From Dinoroseobacter sp. (GTDB lineage Bacteria > Pseudomonadota > Alphaproteobacteria > Rhodobacterales > Rhodobacteraceae): a stretch of 64,000 nt of DNA. The notes under the pieces were generated by a model. The model saw nothing but the letters and a program-made list of their open reading frames with translations, had not been told where the DNA came from and ran no database searches. Location: NCBI GenBank assembly GCA_030066795.1, contig JASJAW010000022.1, forward strand, positions 62,001-126,000. Reading direction: 5' to 3'. Shown here in pieces: positions 38,628 to 46,878 of this stretch (positions within the stretch are counted from its first letter, which is position 1; each line of letters begins with the position of its first letter). The position numbers and the translations under genes were made by a program.

Positions 38628-38660
38628 CGTTAGCGCCAACATGCGATGTTTTCGCTAACA
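38628..38660. promoter_or_regulatory. two LacI-type palindromes upstream of the first gap gene
   Basis: CGTTAGCGCCAACA (38628-38641) and TGTTTTCGCTAACA (38647-38660) are near-palindromes around a central CG, each two mismatches from TGTTAGCGCTAACA. Their centres are 19 bases apart, about 125 bases upstream of the gap start. A related site precedes the second gap gene. Confidence 0.5.
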
Positions 38661-38779
38661 TATTGGAAGCGCGACACTTTCTTCCTTTAAAATACCAGCG
38701 TCAGGCGCTAGGTGGGCGCTAGTAGAATACAATGGGATACCGTCGTATGGCCAATCCCGACTACGCAGGAGCGCGCAAG

Positions 38780-39778
38780 ATGACAATCACCGTGGGTATC
38801 AATGGGTTTGGCCGGATCGGACGCTGCACCCTTGCGCATATCGCCGAAAGCGCGCGCAACGATGTGCAGGTTGTGAAAATCAACGCGACCGGACCGATTG
38901 AAACCAACGCACACCTGCTGAAATACGACAGTGTCCACGGGCGCTTCGGAAACGACATCAAAGTTGATGGCGACACGATGGACATCGGGCGCGGGCCGAT
39001 GAGAGTGTTTTCCACCTATGACCCGACAGAACTCGACTGGTCGGGTGTCGATGTCGTTATGGAGTGCTCCGGTAAGTTCAATGTGCGCGACAAGGCTGCG
39101 GTGCATTTGGACCATGGCGCCAAGCGTGTGCTCGTTTCAGCACCCGCCACGAATGCCGATAAGACCATCGTTTACGGTGTGAACCACCGCGCGCTCAGCA
39201 CGGACGATCATGTTGTATCGAATGCCTCCTGCACCACCAACGCACTGGCCCCCCTCGCCAAGGTCCTGCACGAGGCGATCGGGATTGAGCGTGGGATCAT
39301 GACAACGATCCATAGCTACACAGGCGACCAGCCAACTCTGGACCGCCGCCACAGCGACCTTTACCGAGCGCGCGCGGCGGCGATGGCTATGATTCCGACC
39401 TCCACTGGAGCGGCCAAAGCCATCGGCGAAGTCATCCCAGATCTGGCCGGCAAACTGGATGGTACCGCCCTGCGGGTCCCGACTCCCAATGTCTCTGCGG
39501 TCGATCTGACCTTTGAGGCCGGCAAAGACGTGACCGTAAACGACGTCAACGAAATCATCCGCGAAGCAGCCAACGGTCATATGGGGGCGGTTCTGGCTTA
39601 TGATCCGGAACCCAAGGTCTCGATCGACTTCAACCACACAACCCACTCCTCGATCTTCGCACCGGATCAGACCAAGGTTATCGGTCGGACGGTGCGCGTG
39701 CTCGCGTGGTACGACAACGAATGGGGCTTCTCCTGCCGGATGGCCGATACCGCCGCCGCGATTGGCCGCCTGATCTGA
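38780..39778 (+). CDS. gap: glyceraldehyde-3-phosphate dehydrogenase, first copy
   Basis: 332 residues, type I GAPDH. Nucleotide-binding GINGFGRIGR (6-15), catalytic Cys in SNASCTTNALAPLAK, and YTGDQ. At the usual NAD-discriminating position this copy has Ala36-Thr37 (INATGP) instead of Asp-Leu, and the segment before HSDLYRARAA reads Arg-Arg instead of Leu-Pro. In known GAPDHs these changes accompany use of NADP(H), so an anabolic or NADPH-producing role is plausible. I start at ATG 38780; the frame is open to 38732. A paralog follows 210 bases downstream. Confidence 0.93.
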   Translation: MTITVGINGFGRIGRCTLAHIAESARNDVQVVKINATGPIETNAHLLKYDSVHGRFGNDIKVDGDTMDIGRGPMRVFSTYDPTELDWSGVDVVMECSGKFNVRDKAAVHLDHGAKRVLVSAPATNADKTIVYGVNHRALSTDDHVVSNASCTTNALAPLAKVLHEAIGIERGIMTTIHSYTGDQPTLDRRHSDLYRARAAAMAMIPTSTGAAKAIGEVIPDLAGKLDGTALRVPTPNVSAVDLTFEAGKDVTVNDVNEIIREAANGHMGAVLAYDPEPKVSIDFNHTTHSSIFAPDQTKVIGRTVRVLAWYDNEWGFSCRMADTAAAIGRLI

Positions 39779-39826
39779 GCGCAGGAGCGCAGTGCTGCGG
39801 TGTCCCGCCGCAAATAGATCTTGTAG

Positions 39827-39856
39827 AAGGCTGTTCCCCGGGACGGCCTTTTTTTG
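39827..39856 (+). terminator. rho-independent terminator of the first gap gene
   Basis: AAGGC...GCCTT stem with G-T pairs and a short loop, followed by seven T residues, 48 bases after the stop. It separates the two gap genes into independent transcripts. Confidence 0.75.
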
Positions 39857-39943
39857 TTCTGAGCTTCCTTACCAGCGATCACACTTGCGCCTGTGACACA
39901 CGCAACGCTTGACGCAGCCATAGCAAAAGCCGTATCCCGCTCA

Positions 39944-39957
39944 TGTTAGCGCTATCA
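39944..39957. promoter_or_regulatory. LacI-type palindrome upstream of the second gap gene
   Basis: TGTTAGCGCTATCA is one mismatch from the perfect palindrome TGTTAGCGCTAACA. It lies 32 bases before the start codon and shares GTTAGCGC with the site upstream of the first gap gene. Confidence 0.55.
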
Positions 39958-39988
39958 AATTTCGCGTTGAACTATTCGGGGGCCGGAC

Positions 39989-40990
39989 ATGACACTTAAA
40001 GTTGCAATTAACGGATTTGGCCGTATCGGTCGCAATGTGTTGCGCGCCGTGATCGAAAGCGGACGAACGGATCTCGAGGTCGTTGCAATCAATGATCTTG
40101 GCCCCGTCGAGACCAATGCGCACCTTCTGCAATTTGACAGTGTACACGGTCGTTTCCCGGCAGAAGTTAAAGTTTCTGGCTCTGCACTGGATGTTGGGCG
40201 TGGGCCCATCGATGTGACCGCAATCCGGGACCCGAAAGACCTGCCCTGGAGTCATGTGGACGTCGTGCTCGAATGTACCGGGATCTTCACAGCCAGAGAC
40301 AAAGCCGCGTTACATCTGGAAAACGGCGCAAAACGTGTACTTGTCTCTGCGCCCGCCTCCGGCGCGGACAACACAATCGTTTATGGCGTCAACCACGATA
40401 CGCTGTCGGGCTCGGATGTGGTTGTTTCGAACGCGTCCTGTACGACGAACTGCCTCAGCCCGGTGGCCAAGGTGCTGCAGGACAACGTTGGGATCGTCAA
40501 AGGTTTCATGACGACCATACACAGCTACACCGGCGACCAGCCGACCCTCGACACGATGCACAAAGACCTCTATCGCGCCCGCGCGGCGGCGATGAACATG
40601 ATCCCGACCTCCACGGGGGCGGCCAAGGCAGTTGGCCTCGTCCTGCCTGAACTTGCAGGGAAGCTGGACGGTGTCGCAATTCGTGTTCCGACCCCAAATG
40701 TCTCGGTTGTCGACCTCACGTTTGAGGCCGCCCGAGACACCACCCCCGAAGAGATCAATGCCGCGGTCCACAAGGCCGCTGAAGGAGAAATGAAGGGTAT
40801 CCTTGGCGTCACGGATCACAAGCTCGTCTCGATGGATTTCAACCATGACCCTCACTCGTCGATCTTCGCGACGGACCAAACCAAAGTACTTGAAGGCAGA
40901 ATGTGCCGCGTGCTGAGCTGGTACGACAATGAATGGGGCTTTTCCTGCCGTATGGCAGATACGGCCGTCGAAATGGGCAAGTATCTTTAA
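39989..40990 (+). CDS. gap: glyceraldehyde-3-phosphate dehydrogenase, second copy
   Basis: 333 residues, about two thirds identical by eye to the upstream copy. AINGFGRIGR (6-15), catalytic Cys in SNASCTTNCLSPVAK. It keeps Asp36-Leu37 (INDLGP), the aspartate that binds the NAD ribose, so it is predicted NAD-dependent and glycolytic, unlike its neighbour. The stop overlaps the convergent GNAT stop by 4 bases. A palindromic operator lies just upstream. Confidence 0.94.
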   Translation: MTLKVAINGFGRIGRNVLRAVIESGRTDLEVVAINDLGPVETNAHLLQFDSVHGRFPAEVKVSGSALDVGRGPIDVTAIRDPKDLPWSHVDVVLECTGIFTARDKAALHLENGAKRVLVSAPASGADNTIVYGVNHDTLSGSDVVVSNASCTTNCLSPVAKVLQDNVGIVKGFMTTIHSYTGDQPTLDTMHKDLYRARAAAMNMIPTSTGAAKAVGLVLPELAGKLDGVAIRVPTPNVSVVDLTFEAARDTTPEEINAAVHKAAEGEMKGILGVTDHKLVSMDFNHDPHSSIFATDQTKVLEGRMCRVLSWYDNEWGFSCRMADTAVEMGKYL

Positions 40991-41607
40991 GGCTCAAAAA
41001 CCGGGATATGCGGCGCGGCCTTGCGGGGTAGCACCCCTGTGAGTCGAGGATCATCGGCCACTTCAATCTCTTGCCGAAACGGCGTGAATCCAGATCGGAT
41101 ATAGAACCCAAGCGCTGCGGGGTGATCGAGCGTGCAGGTATGCACCCAGACCCGCGACACCCCGGGACGCGCCCAGGCCCGGGTCAGCGCGATGTTCATC
41201 AGATAGCGTCCGGCCCCCTGCCCAACCGCGTCTGGGACGAGCCCCAGAAACGCAAGTTCGCAGGCGCCTGCGTTTCGGAAATCGAGCTCCAGCAGCCCCA
41301 CTGGCCGAGCACCATCCCGCAAAACGAACACTTCGACATCCCGATCGCCTAGAATACCCACCAGTGCCTCGGTCGACAGCGCCATGCGCGAAAACCACAT
41401 CCAAGGGAGGCCGCCCACCGCCATATACAGCGCGCGATAGGCCTCCGGGTCGGGAACTGCCATCGGCGTCAGTACAAGACCGGGCACCTCGGGTGCTGAC
41501 CGCGGCTTTGGCGGCGCCGCCATCTCTAAATGGGTAACGACAGTGGCGATCTTACCCGGTGGCACTTCCATGAATCCATCAGGTTGCGGCATCGGCCAGT
41601 CCCTCAT
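40987..41607 (-). CDS. GNAT family N-acetyltransferase
   Basis: 206 residues. The acetyl-CoA-binding strand-loop-helix FLGLVPDAVGQGAGRYLMNIAL (Q/R-x-x-G-x-G/A variant) and VWVHTCTLDHPAALGFYIRSGFTPF near the end define a GNAT fold. The acceptor is unknown. The first 60 residues contain a Pro-rich stretch and a WMWFSRM segment. It stands alone on the minus strand, convergent with the second gap gene and divergent from the DUF1127 gene. Confidence 0.82.
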   Translation of the reverse strand: MRDWPMPQPDGFMEVPPGKIATVVTHLEMAAPPKPRSAPEVPGLVLTPMAVPDPEAYRALYMAVGGLPWMWFSRMALSTEALVGILGDRDVEVFVLRDGARPVGLLELDFRNAGACELAFLGLVPDAVGQGAGRYLMNIALTRAWARPGVSRVWVHTCTLDHPAALGFYIRSGFTPFRQEIEVADDPRLTGVLPRKAAPHIPVFEP

Positions 41608-41673
41608 CTTATCTAAGCAACAGCCCTGCGGGACCCATGCAGAAAATGCAAGACCGCCTTCGAAAAGCGTCAG

Positions 41674-41701
41674 TTGTTCTGCACTGCGGCATACACCATA
41701 T
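41674..41701 (+). promoter_or_regulatory. candidate heat-shock-type (RpoH) promoter for the DUF1127 gene
   Basis: TTGTTC and CCATAT with a 16-base spacer, resembling the RpoH pattern (TTGAA...CCATNT), about 65 bases upstream of the DUF1127 start. The predicted 5' leader contains a perfect hairpin CGCCGC-CAACC-GCGGCG at 41726-41742. Confidence 0.35.
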
Positions 41702-41766
41702 CTCGGTCAACAGAAAACAAAAGCGCGCCGCCAACCGCGGCGATGCCCCAACCGAAGGATACTGAA

Positions 41767-41931
41767 ATGACCGAGATTTTTTCTTCGCTTCGCGAAGTGG
41801 TTCGCAAACGGATCGCCTATGAGCAAACCTACAGTGAGCTCTCACGGATGCCGAGAAGCGTCGCGCGCGACGTGAATCTTGACCCACGCGAAGCACGTAA
41901 GAACGCGCATATTGCCGTTTACGGCTACTAA
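41767..41931 (+). CDS. DUF1127 small basic protein
   Basis: 54 residues: an N-terminal helix (FSSLREVVRKRIAYEQTYSELSRM) followed by RSVARDVNLDPREARKNAHIAVYGY. It matches the DUF1127 (YjiS-like) arrangement, in which arginine-rich helices bind RNA or proteins. In Rhodobacter sphaeroides a DUF1127 protein (CcaF1) is encoded next to stress-induced sRNAs and binds RNA; no sRNA can fit downstream here because coaD ends nine bases on. AAGGAT precedes the ATG. Confidence 0.82.
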   Translation: MTEIFSSLREVVRKRIAYEQTYSELSRMPRSVARDVNLDPREARKNAHIAVYGY

Positions 41932-41939
41932 AACCGTCT

Positions 41940-42458
41940 CTACTGCGCAGCCTTGGACCGATGTGGCGGGCCGAACCGCTCCTCCAGCGCATGCTGGACC
42001 GCTGGGGTGACAAACGGCCCGACATCACCTCCAAGGCGTGCGATTTCTTTCACGAGCTTTGAAGCAATCGCCTGATGTTCAGCTTCGGCCATCAGGAACA
42101 CAGTCTCGATTCCGTCGTCCAAACGCCGGTTCATCCCGACCATTTGGAACTCATACTCGAAATCGGCCACGGCCCGCAGACCTCGGATGATGACCCCTGC
42201 GCCGACGTCGCGCGCGCAATCGATCAGCAAGTTCTCAAACGGGTGCGCGATAATCTCAACGCCGGTTTCGCGTTCAATCGACAGGCATTCCGCCCGCAAC
42301 ATCGCCACCCGCTCATCCAGAGAGAAGAGCGGGCCCTTGTCGCGGTTTATTGCAACCCCTATGACCAATCGGTCCACCAAGCTGGCAGCGCGACGGATGA
42401 TATCCAAATGGCCCAGCGTGACTGGATCAAAAGTGCCGGGATAAAGACCGATACGCAT
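41940..42458 (-). CDS. coaD: phosphopantetheine adenylyltransferase
   Basis: 172 residues. Transfers AMP from ATP to 4'-phosphopantetheine in CoA synthesis. The nucleotidyltransferase motif is GTFDPVTLGHLDII (residues 8-21, TxGH). IIRGLRAVADFEYEFQMVGMNRRLD near residue 88 is the substrate site, and the C-terminal IASKLVKEIARLGGDV is the variant of the ISSTxVR motif. The length is normal. Confidence 0.95.
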   Translation of the reverse strand: MRIGLYPGTFDPVTLGHLDIIRRAASLVDRLVIGVAINRDKGPLFSLDERVAMLRAECLSIERETGVEIIAHPFENLLIDCARDVGAGVIIRGLRAVADFEYEFQMVGMNRRLDDGIETVFLMAEAEHQAIASKLVKEIARLGGDVGPFVTPAVQHALEERFGPPHRSKAAQ

Positions 42459-42548
42459 GCGCGTCTCCTAATAGTTCGCCGGCACAAAGCCCCATAGCCG
42501 CATTCATATCAAGGGGTTTTCTGTCCGACGCGGCGTTCCTAGGCCAGG

Positions 42549-42983
42549 CTAAAAGCCCATAATCATACCCTCAAGAGCTTCTTTTTCCATACTGACTTCC
42601 TGCAGGCGGGCTTTTACCGCATCGCCAAGCGTCACGATCCCCACCATCATGCCGCCCTCGACCACTGGCATATGCCGGAACCGGCCTTCGGTCATTTTCC
42701 GCAAGACGCTGTCTGCGCTGTCGTCGAGTGCGCAGGTCACAGGATTGGTGGTCATCATGGACCCTACCGTTTCGCTGAGACAAGTCGGTCCGCGCCGACC
42801 CACTTCACGCACGATATCCCGCTCGGAAAGTACACCGTCCGCGGTCTTTCCATCCGTCGAGACTACAAGCGTCCCGATGCGTTTCTCAGAAAGGATGCGA
42901 GCGGCTTCCGTAACGCTGGAGTCCGGTCCGATGGTCACCACACCCTCGGTCGCCTTGGCTTTCAGTATCTGATGTACAAGCAT
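42549..42983 (-). CDS. tandem CBS domain protein
   Basis: 144 residues made of two CBS motifs: VTIGPDSSVTEAARILSEKRIGTLVV...SERDIVREV and PVTCALDDSADSVLRKMTEGRFRHMPVVEGG...VTLGDAVKARL. Such stand-alone pairs form adenosine-nucleotide-binding modules. No catalytic domain is attached, so a regulatory or storage role is likely; its partner is unknown. Confidence 0.87.
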   Translation of the reverse strand: MLVHQILKAKATEGVVTIGPDSSVTEAARILSEKRIGTLVVSTDGKTADGVLSERDIVREVGRRGPTCLSETVGSMMTTNPVTCALDDSADSVLRKMTEGRFRHMPVVEGGMMVGIVTLGDAVKARLQEVSMEKEALEGMIMGF

Positions 42984-43035
42984 GTGTCCTCCCTTGCTCG
43001 TAGTACCAAAGCGTCGCGCCGGGGCGCCGCTTGTG

Positions 43036-43926
43036 TCAAGCGATCCGCTCCGCTTGAGCGAGTGTAGACCGAAAAATCGCGCTGAACTCGCTCGAAAACT
43101 GCTGCAAGCCTACGACTTTTTGGTCATCTGCATGCCGAACGAGATAAAAACTGCGCCTTAAAGCCACCAAATCGGGCAGTACGAGTTGTAAATCAGGCGC
43201 TGCTGGCAGGGCAAAGTCGTGGACGACACCCAATCCGGCCTGCGCGCGCAAAAGATGCAATTGAACAGCCACGGAATTCGAGGTGATCCGCGCGGGCCCC
43301 AAACCAAGCTCAGCCAGATAATCAAGCTCCCGGTCAAAGATCATGTCCGGGATATACCCCACGATCCGATGGACGCTCAGATCCTCCAGCACATTCACAG
43401 GGTGCGCACGCAGCAGATCCCGATGACCGGCCAAGTGCAACGCGTAGTCACTCAGCTTTTGCACCGTGAGTCGCCCGGTCTCCGGCGGTGACACGGTAAT
43501 CGCCATATCCGCCTCACGTTTGGTCAGGTTCACAACGCGGGGCAAGGCGACGATCTGGATCTCAAGTTCCGGATGGGTTTTGGACAAGGCCGCGCAAACT
43601 TGCGGCAGCAGGAAGTTTGCGCACCCATCTGGCGCACCAATCCGGATTGTGCCGCGCAACCCCTCAGCACCAGCCAGTGCCCCTGCCCCCGCGCGCACCG
43701 CCTGTTCCAGCGCCTCGGCATGGGGAAGCAGCCGCGCCCCTGCCTCGGTCATCCGGTAGCCAAGCGAGGATTTCGAGAACAGCGGTTGCGCGCAGTCCGC
43801 TTCGAGGCGCGCAATGCGGCGCCCTACTGTTGCGGGATCCAAGCGCAAGCTGCGCGCTGCGGGGGTCAAACCTTCGGCCCGCGCGACCGCCAAAAACACA
43901 CGCAGATCGTCCCAGTTTCCGTCCAT
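43036..43926 (-). CDS. LysR family regulator divergent from mmsA
   Basis: About 296 residues. The N-terminal winged helix is WDDLRVFLAVARAEGLTPAARSLRLDPATVGRRIARLE, and the effector domain follows from about residue 90. Located back to back with mmsA, it is the likely regulator of valine catabolism genes, by the usual LysR rule. ATG at 43926 is chosen; the frame is open to 43962. Two TTGCA-type palindromes lie in the shared intergenic region. Confidence 0.87.
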   Translation of the reverse strand: MDGNWDDLRVFLAVARAEGLTPAARSLRLDPATVGRRIARLEADCAQPLFSKSSLGYRMTEAGARLLPHAEALEQAVRAGAGALAGAEGLRGTIRIGAPDGCANFLLPQVCAALSKTHPELEIQIVALPRVVNLTKREADMAITVSPPETGRLTVQKLSDYALHLAGHRDLLRAHPVNVLEDLSVHRIVGYIPDMIFDRELDYLAELGLGPARITSNSVAVQLHLLRAQAGLGVVHDFALPAAPDLQLVLPDLVALRRSFYLVRHADDQKVVGLQQFSSEFSAIFRSTLAQAERIA

Positions 43927-43934
43927 GCTGCCTC

Positions 43935-43990
43935 TTGCATTTTTGCAAAGCCTTTTTGGCATATTGCCTCTGTTCCGCGCAATTTTGCAA
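43935..43990. promoter_or_regulatory. paired TTGCA palindromes between LysR gene and mmsA
   Basis: TTGCA-TTTT-TGCAA (43935-43948, perfect) and GCAA-TT-TTGC (43979-43988, extending to TTTTGCAA at 43990) have centres about 42 bases (four helical turns) apart. The arrangement suits binding by two LysR dimers. Confidence 0.5.
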
Positions 43991-44032
43991 CTCTATGGTA
44001 CGCACATCATTTTCAAATGGGGGAGAAGTCGG

Positions 44033-45532
44033 ATGGAAGAGCTCGGCCATTACATCGGAGGCCAGCGGGTTTCCGGCACATCGGGAAGGTTCGCCGATGT
44101 CATGAACCCGGCCACCGGAGAGGTACAGGGAAAGGTACCTCTCGCGTCGCGGGAGGAGCTGGACGCCGCGGTGGCCGCTGCGGCCCAGGCGCAACCCGCC
44201 TGGGCCGCCACAAACCCGCAGCGCCGCGCCCGCGTGCTGATGGAGTTTGTGCGCCTGCTGCACCGCGATATGGACAAGCTGGCCGAGGCGCTGAGCCGAG
44301 AGCATGGTAAAACCCTGCCCGATGCCAAAGGCGACGTGATCCGTGGCCTGGAAGTAGTCGAGTTTTGCATCGGCGCGCCGCATCTTCTGAAGGGCGAGTA
44401 CACGGACAGCGCAGGCCCCGGCATCGACATGTATTCCATGCGTCAGGCGCTTGGCGTCGTTGCGGGCATTACGCCCTTCAACTTCCCGGCCATGATCCCA
44501 ATGTGGAAATTCGCCCCGGCGCTTGCCTGCGGCAATGCCTTCATCCTCAAGCCATCCGAGCGTGATCCGTCCGTGCCGATCATGCTGGCGGAGCTGATGT
44601 CGGAGGCGGGCCTGCCTGACAACCTCCTTCAGGTGGTCAATGGCGACAAGGAATCGGTGGACGCCATTCTCGACAACCCGACCATCCAGGCCGTGGGTTT
44701 CGTCGGCTCCACCCCGATCGCGGAGTATATCTACTCGCGCGGCTGCGCGAACGGCAAACGCGTGCAGTGCTTCGGCGGCGCCAAGAACCACATGATCGTC
44801 ATGCCCGACGCGGACATGGATCAGGCCGCCGATGCGCTGGTGGGCGCGGGCTACGGCGCGGCGGGCGAACGCTGCATGGCGATCTCCGTTGCTGTGCCAG
44901 TGGGTGACGAGACAGCAGACCGGCTAATCGAAAAGCTGGTGCCAAGGGTCGAGGCGCTGAAAGTCGGCCCCTACACCGCCGGGAACGATGTGGATTACGG
45001 CCCGGTCGTGACCGGTGCCGCGAAAGCCAATATCGAACGCCTCGTACAATCGGGTGTCGATGCAGGCGCGAAGCTGGTGGTCGATGGCCGCAACTTCAAC
45101 CTGCAGGGTTACGAGAACGGCTTTTTCGTAGGCCCTCACCTGTTTGACCACGTGACCCGTGACATGGAGATCTATCAAAAGGAGATCTTCGGCCCGGTCC
45201 TCTCGACAGTTCGCGCCCAAACCTACGAAGAGGCGCTGGGTCTGGCGATGGACCATGAATACGGCAACGGCACCGCGATCTTCACCCGCGACGGCGACAC
45301 CGCGCGCGACTTCGCCAACCGCATCAATATTGGCATGGTTGGGGTGAACGTCCCGATCCCGGTTCCTCTCGCCTATCACACCTTCGGCGGCTGGAAGAAA
45401 TCCGGCTTTGGCGATCTGAACCAACACGGTCCGGACGCGTTCAAGTTCTACACCCGCACCAAGACCGTCACCGCGCGCTGGCCATCCGGCATCAAGGAAG
45501 GTGGTGAGTTCACGATCCCCGTGATGCAGTAG
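44033..45532 (+). CDS. mmsA: methylmalonate-semialdehyde dehydrogenase (CoA-acylating)
   Basis: 499 residues, aldehyde dehydrogenase family 6. Oxidizes (methyl)malonate semialdehyde to propionyl- or acetyl-CoA in valine and thymine breakdown. MEELGHYIGGQRVSGTSGRFADVMNPATGEVQGKVPLAS is the characteristic start. The catalytic Cys281 is in GERCMAISVAV, and NFPAMIPMWKFAPALACGN fits the family. I take ATG 44033 after GGGAGAAG. Divergent from the LysR gene and followed by a strong hairpin. Confidence 0.93.
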   Translation: MEELGHYIGGQRVSGTSGRFADVMNPATGEVQGKVPLASREELDAAVAAAAQAQPAWAATNPQRRARVLMEFVRLLHRDMDKLAEALSREHGKTLPDAKGDVIRGLEVVEFCIGAPHLLKGEYTDSAGPGIDMYSMRQALGVVAGITPFNFPAMIPMWKFAPALACGNAFILKPSERDPSVPIMLAELMSEAGLPDNLLQVVNGDKESVDAILDNPTIQAVGFVGSTPIAEYIYSRGCANGKRVQCFGGAKNHMIVMPDADMDQAADALVGAGYGAAGERCMAISVAVPVGDETADRLIEKLVPRVEALKVGPYTAGNDVDYGPVVTGAAKANIERLVQSGVDAGAKLVVDGRNFNLQGYENGFFVGPHLFDHVTRDMEIYQKEIFGPVLSTVRAQTYEEALGLAMDHEYGNGTAIFTRDGDTARDFANRINIGMVGVNVPIPVPLAYHTFGGWKKSGFGDLNQHGPDAFKFYTRTKTVTARWPSGIKEGGEFTIPVMQ

Positions 45533-45553
45533 CACCCGCCACACGAAAAAAAG

Positions 45554-45573
45554 CGCCGCCCGTTGGGGCGGCG
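45554..45573 (+). terminator. terminator hairpin after mmsA
   Basis: CGCCGCCC-GTTG-GGGCGGCG, an eight-pair all-GC stem preceded by eight A and followed by TT, about 22 bases after the mmsA stop. Confidence 0.65.
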
Positions 45574-45674
45574 TTCTGCGTTCGCCCTCCTGAAGCAACA
45601 ACCTTAAATTATTGCGATATAGGACAAAGCTCTGCCAAACTGTCTTAAACGCACTGTGACGGAGACCGCCGGGC

Positions 45675-46808
45675 ATGGGACAAACGCAGCCGAGCTTCAC
45701 CCTGGGGATCGAGGAGGAATACCTTCTTGTCGACCTCGACAGCCTCCAGCTTGCTGAAGCTCCGCAGGCGCTGATGGATGCCTGCAAGGAACGCTTGCAG
45801 GGGCAAGTCAGCCCTGAATTTCTGCAATGTCAGATCGAGATCGGGACCGGTGTCTGCGCAAGTATTGCAGATGCACGCGAGGACCTGCGTCGCCTGCGTT
45901 CTGTCGTGGCCGAGGAAGCCCGCAAGTTCAACATGGCTCCGATCGCGGCTTCCTGTCATCCGTCTGCGGATTGGGCCAAACAGCACCACACCGATAAGGA
46001 CCGCTACAATGCCTTGGAAAAAGACCTTGGAGGTGTCGCAAGGCGGTTGCTGATTTGCGGAATGCACACCCATATCGGGCTTGAAGACGACAGCTTGCGC
46101 ATCGATCTGATGCCACAGTTTTCCTACTTCCTACCACACCTGCTGGCGCTCTCGGCCTCGTCGCCTTTCTGGAAGGGTCAGGACACCGGGCTGGCGTGCT
46201 ACCGGCTCACGGTCTTTGACAACCTGCCCCGCACAGGTTTGCCACCGAATTTCGCCTCGTGGCCGGAATACCAGCGCGCCACGCATATCCTGATCGATCT
46301 GGGGCTGATCGAGGACACGACGAAAATCTGGTGGGACCTGCGCCCCTCGCACCGCTTCCCAACGCTCGAAAGCCGCATCTGCGATGTCAGCCCCCGGATG
46401 GAGGATGCGCTGAGCCTGGCAGCGATGACCCAAGCGATCATGCGGATGCTGTGGCGTATGCGGTCGGGCAACACCCGTTGGCGCATCTATGAGCGCTTCC
46501 TGATCGCCGAGAACCGCTGGCGCGCGCAACGCTATGGCGCCACCGGCAGCCTGATCGATTTCGGCGCCGGGCAAGTGAAAACAATGGCTGAGTTAACCGG
46601 TGAGTTGCAGGACCTGATCGGTCAGGATGCCGAGGAGCTTGGCACCCTTCGCGAGATCGAACGCTTGTGCGCGATCGCACGCAACGGCTCCAGCGCCGAC
46701 CGGCAACGCAGGGTCCGCGCTGAGGCGCTGGAGACAGACAATGACGAGGCCGCAGCGATGAATGCTGTGGTACGCCACCTGATCGAAGAGTTTCACACCG
46801 ATCTGTAA
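45675..46808 (+). CDS. carboxylate-amine ligase, GCS2 (YbdK) family
   Basis: 377 residues. [17 protein letters not shown] at the start, [11 protein letters not shown] near residue 130, and [17 protein letters not shown] near 230 are typical of the glutamate-cysteine-ligase family 2 (YbdK-like) ATP-dependent ligases. Members show weak gamma-glutamylcysteine synthesis or unknown amide-bond formation. It sits between mmsA and the acyl-CoA dehydrogenase but is separated by a terminator upstream, so its link with valine catabolism is unproven. Confidence 0.85.
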   Translation: MGQTQPSFTLGIEEEYLLVDLDSLQLAEAPQALMDACKERLQGQVSPEFLQCQIEIGTGVCASIADAREDLRRLRSVVAEEARKFNMAPIAASCHPSADWAKQHHTDKDRYNALEKDLGGVARRLLICGMHTHIGLEDDSLRIDLMPQFSYFLPHLLALSASSPFWKGQDTGLACYRLTVFDNLPRTGLPPNFASWPEYQRATHILIDLGLIEDTTKIWWDLRPSHRFPTLESRICDVSPRMEDALSLAAMTQAIMRMLWRMRSGNTRWRIYERFLIAENRWRAQRYGATGSLIDFGAGQVKTMAELTGELQDLIGQDAEELGTLREIERLCAIARNGSSADRQRRVRAEALETDNDEAAAMNAVVRHLIEEFHTDL

Positions 46809-46844
46809 CTGCGCGCTTGCAACAGGTGCGTTGCTGCCGTTAAG

Positions 46845-46858
46845 TGAACAAGTGTTCA
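46845..46858. promoter_or_regulatory. operator-like palindrome upstream of the acyl-CoA dehydrogenase
   Basis: TGAAC-AAGT-GTTCA is a perfect inverted repeat 20 bases before the start codon. A near-identical site (AGAACGAGTGTTCA) lies upstream of the LysR gene at 59135. Spacing and symmetry suit a TetR-type repressor. Confidence 0.55.
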
Positions 46859-46878
46859 ATTCACGGTTGGAGGGACCC

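Noticed and set aside
38704-38723. GGCGCTAG direct repeat just upstream of the first gap gene
   Set aside because: Two short copies ten bases apart next to the ribosome-binding region; too short to separate from chance in GC-rich DNA, although the GCGCTA core resembles the nearby operators.
41932-41939. CcsR-type sRNA downstream of the DUF1127 gene
   Set aside because: Only eight bases separate the stop from the convergent coaD stop, so there is no room.
43664-44791. 375-codon minus-strand frame over the LysR-mmsA region
   Set aside because: It spans the shared promoter and is antisense to mmsA; the translation has no recognisable domain, while both plus mmsA and minus LysR frames are strongly supported.
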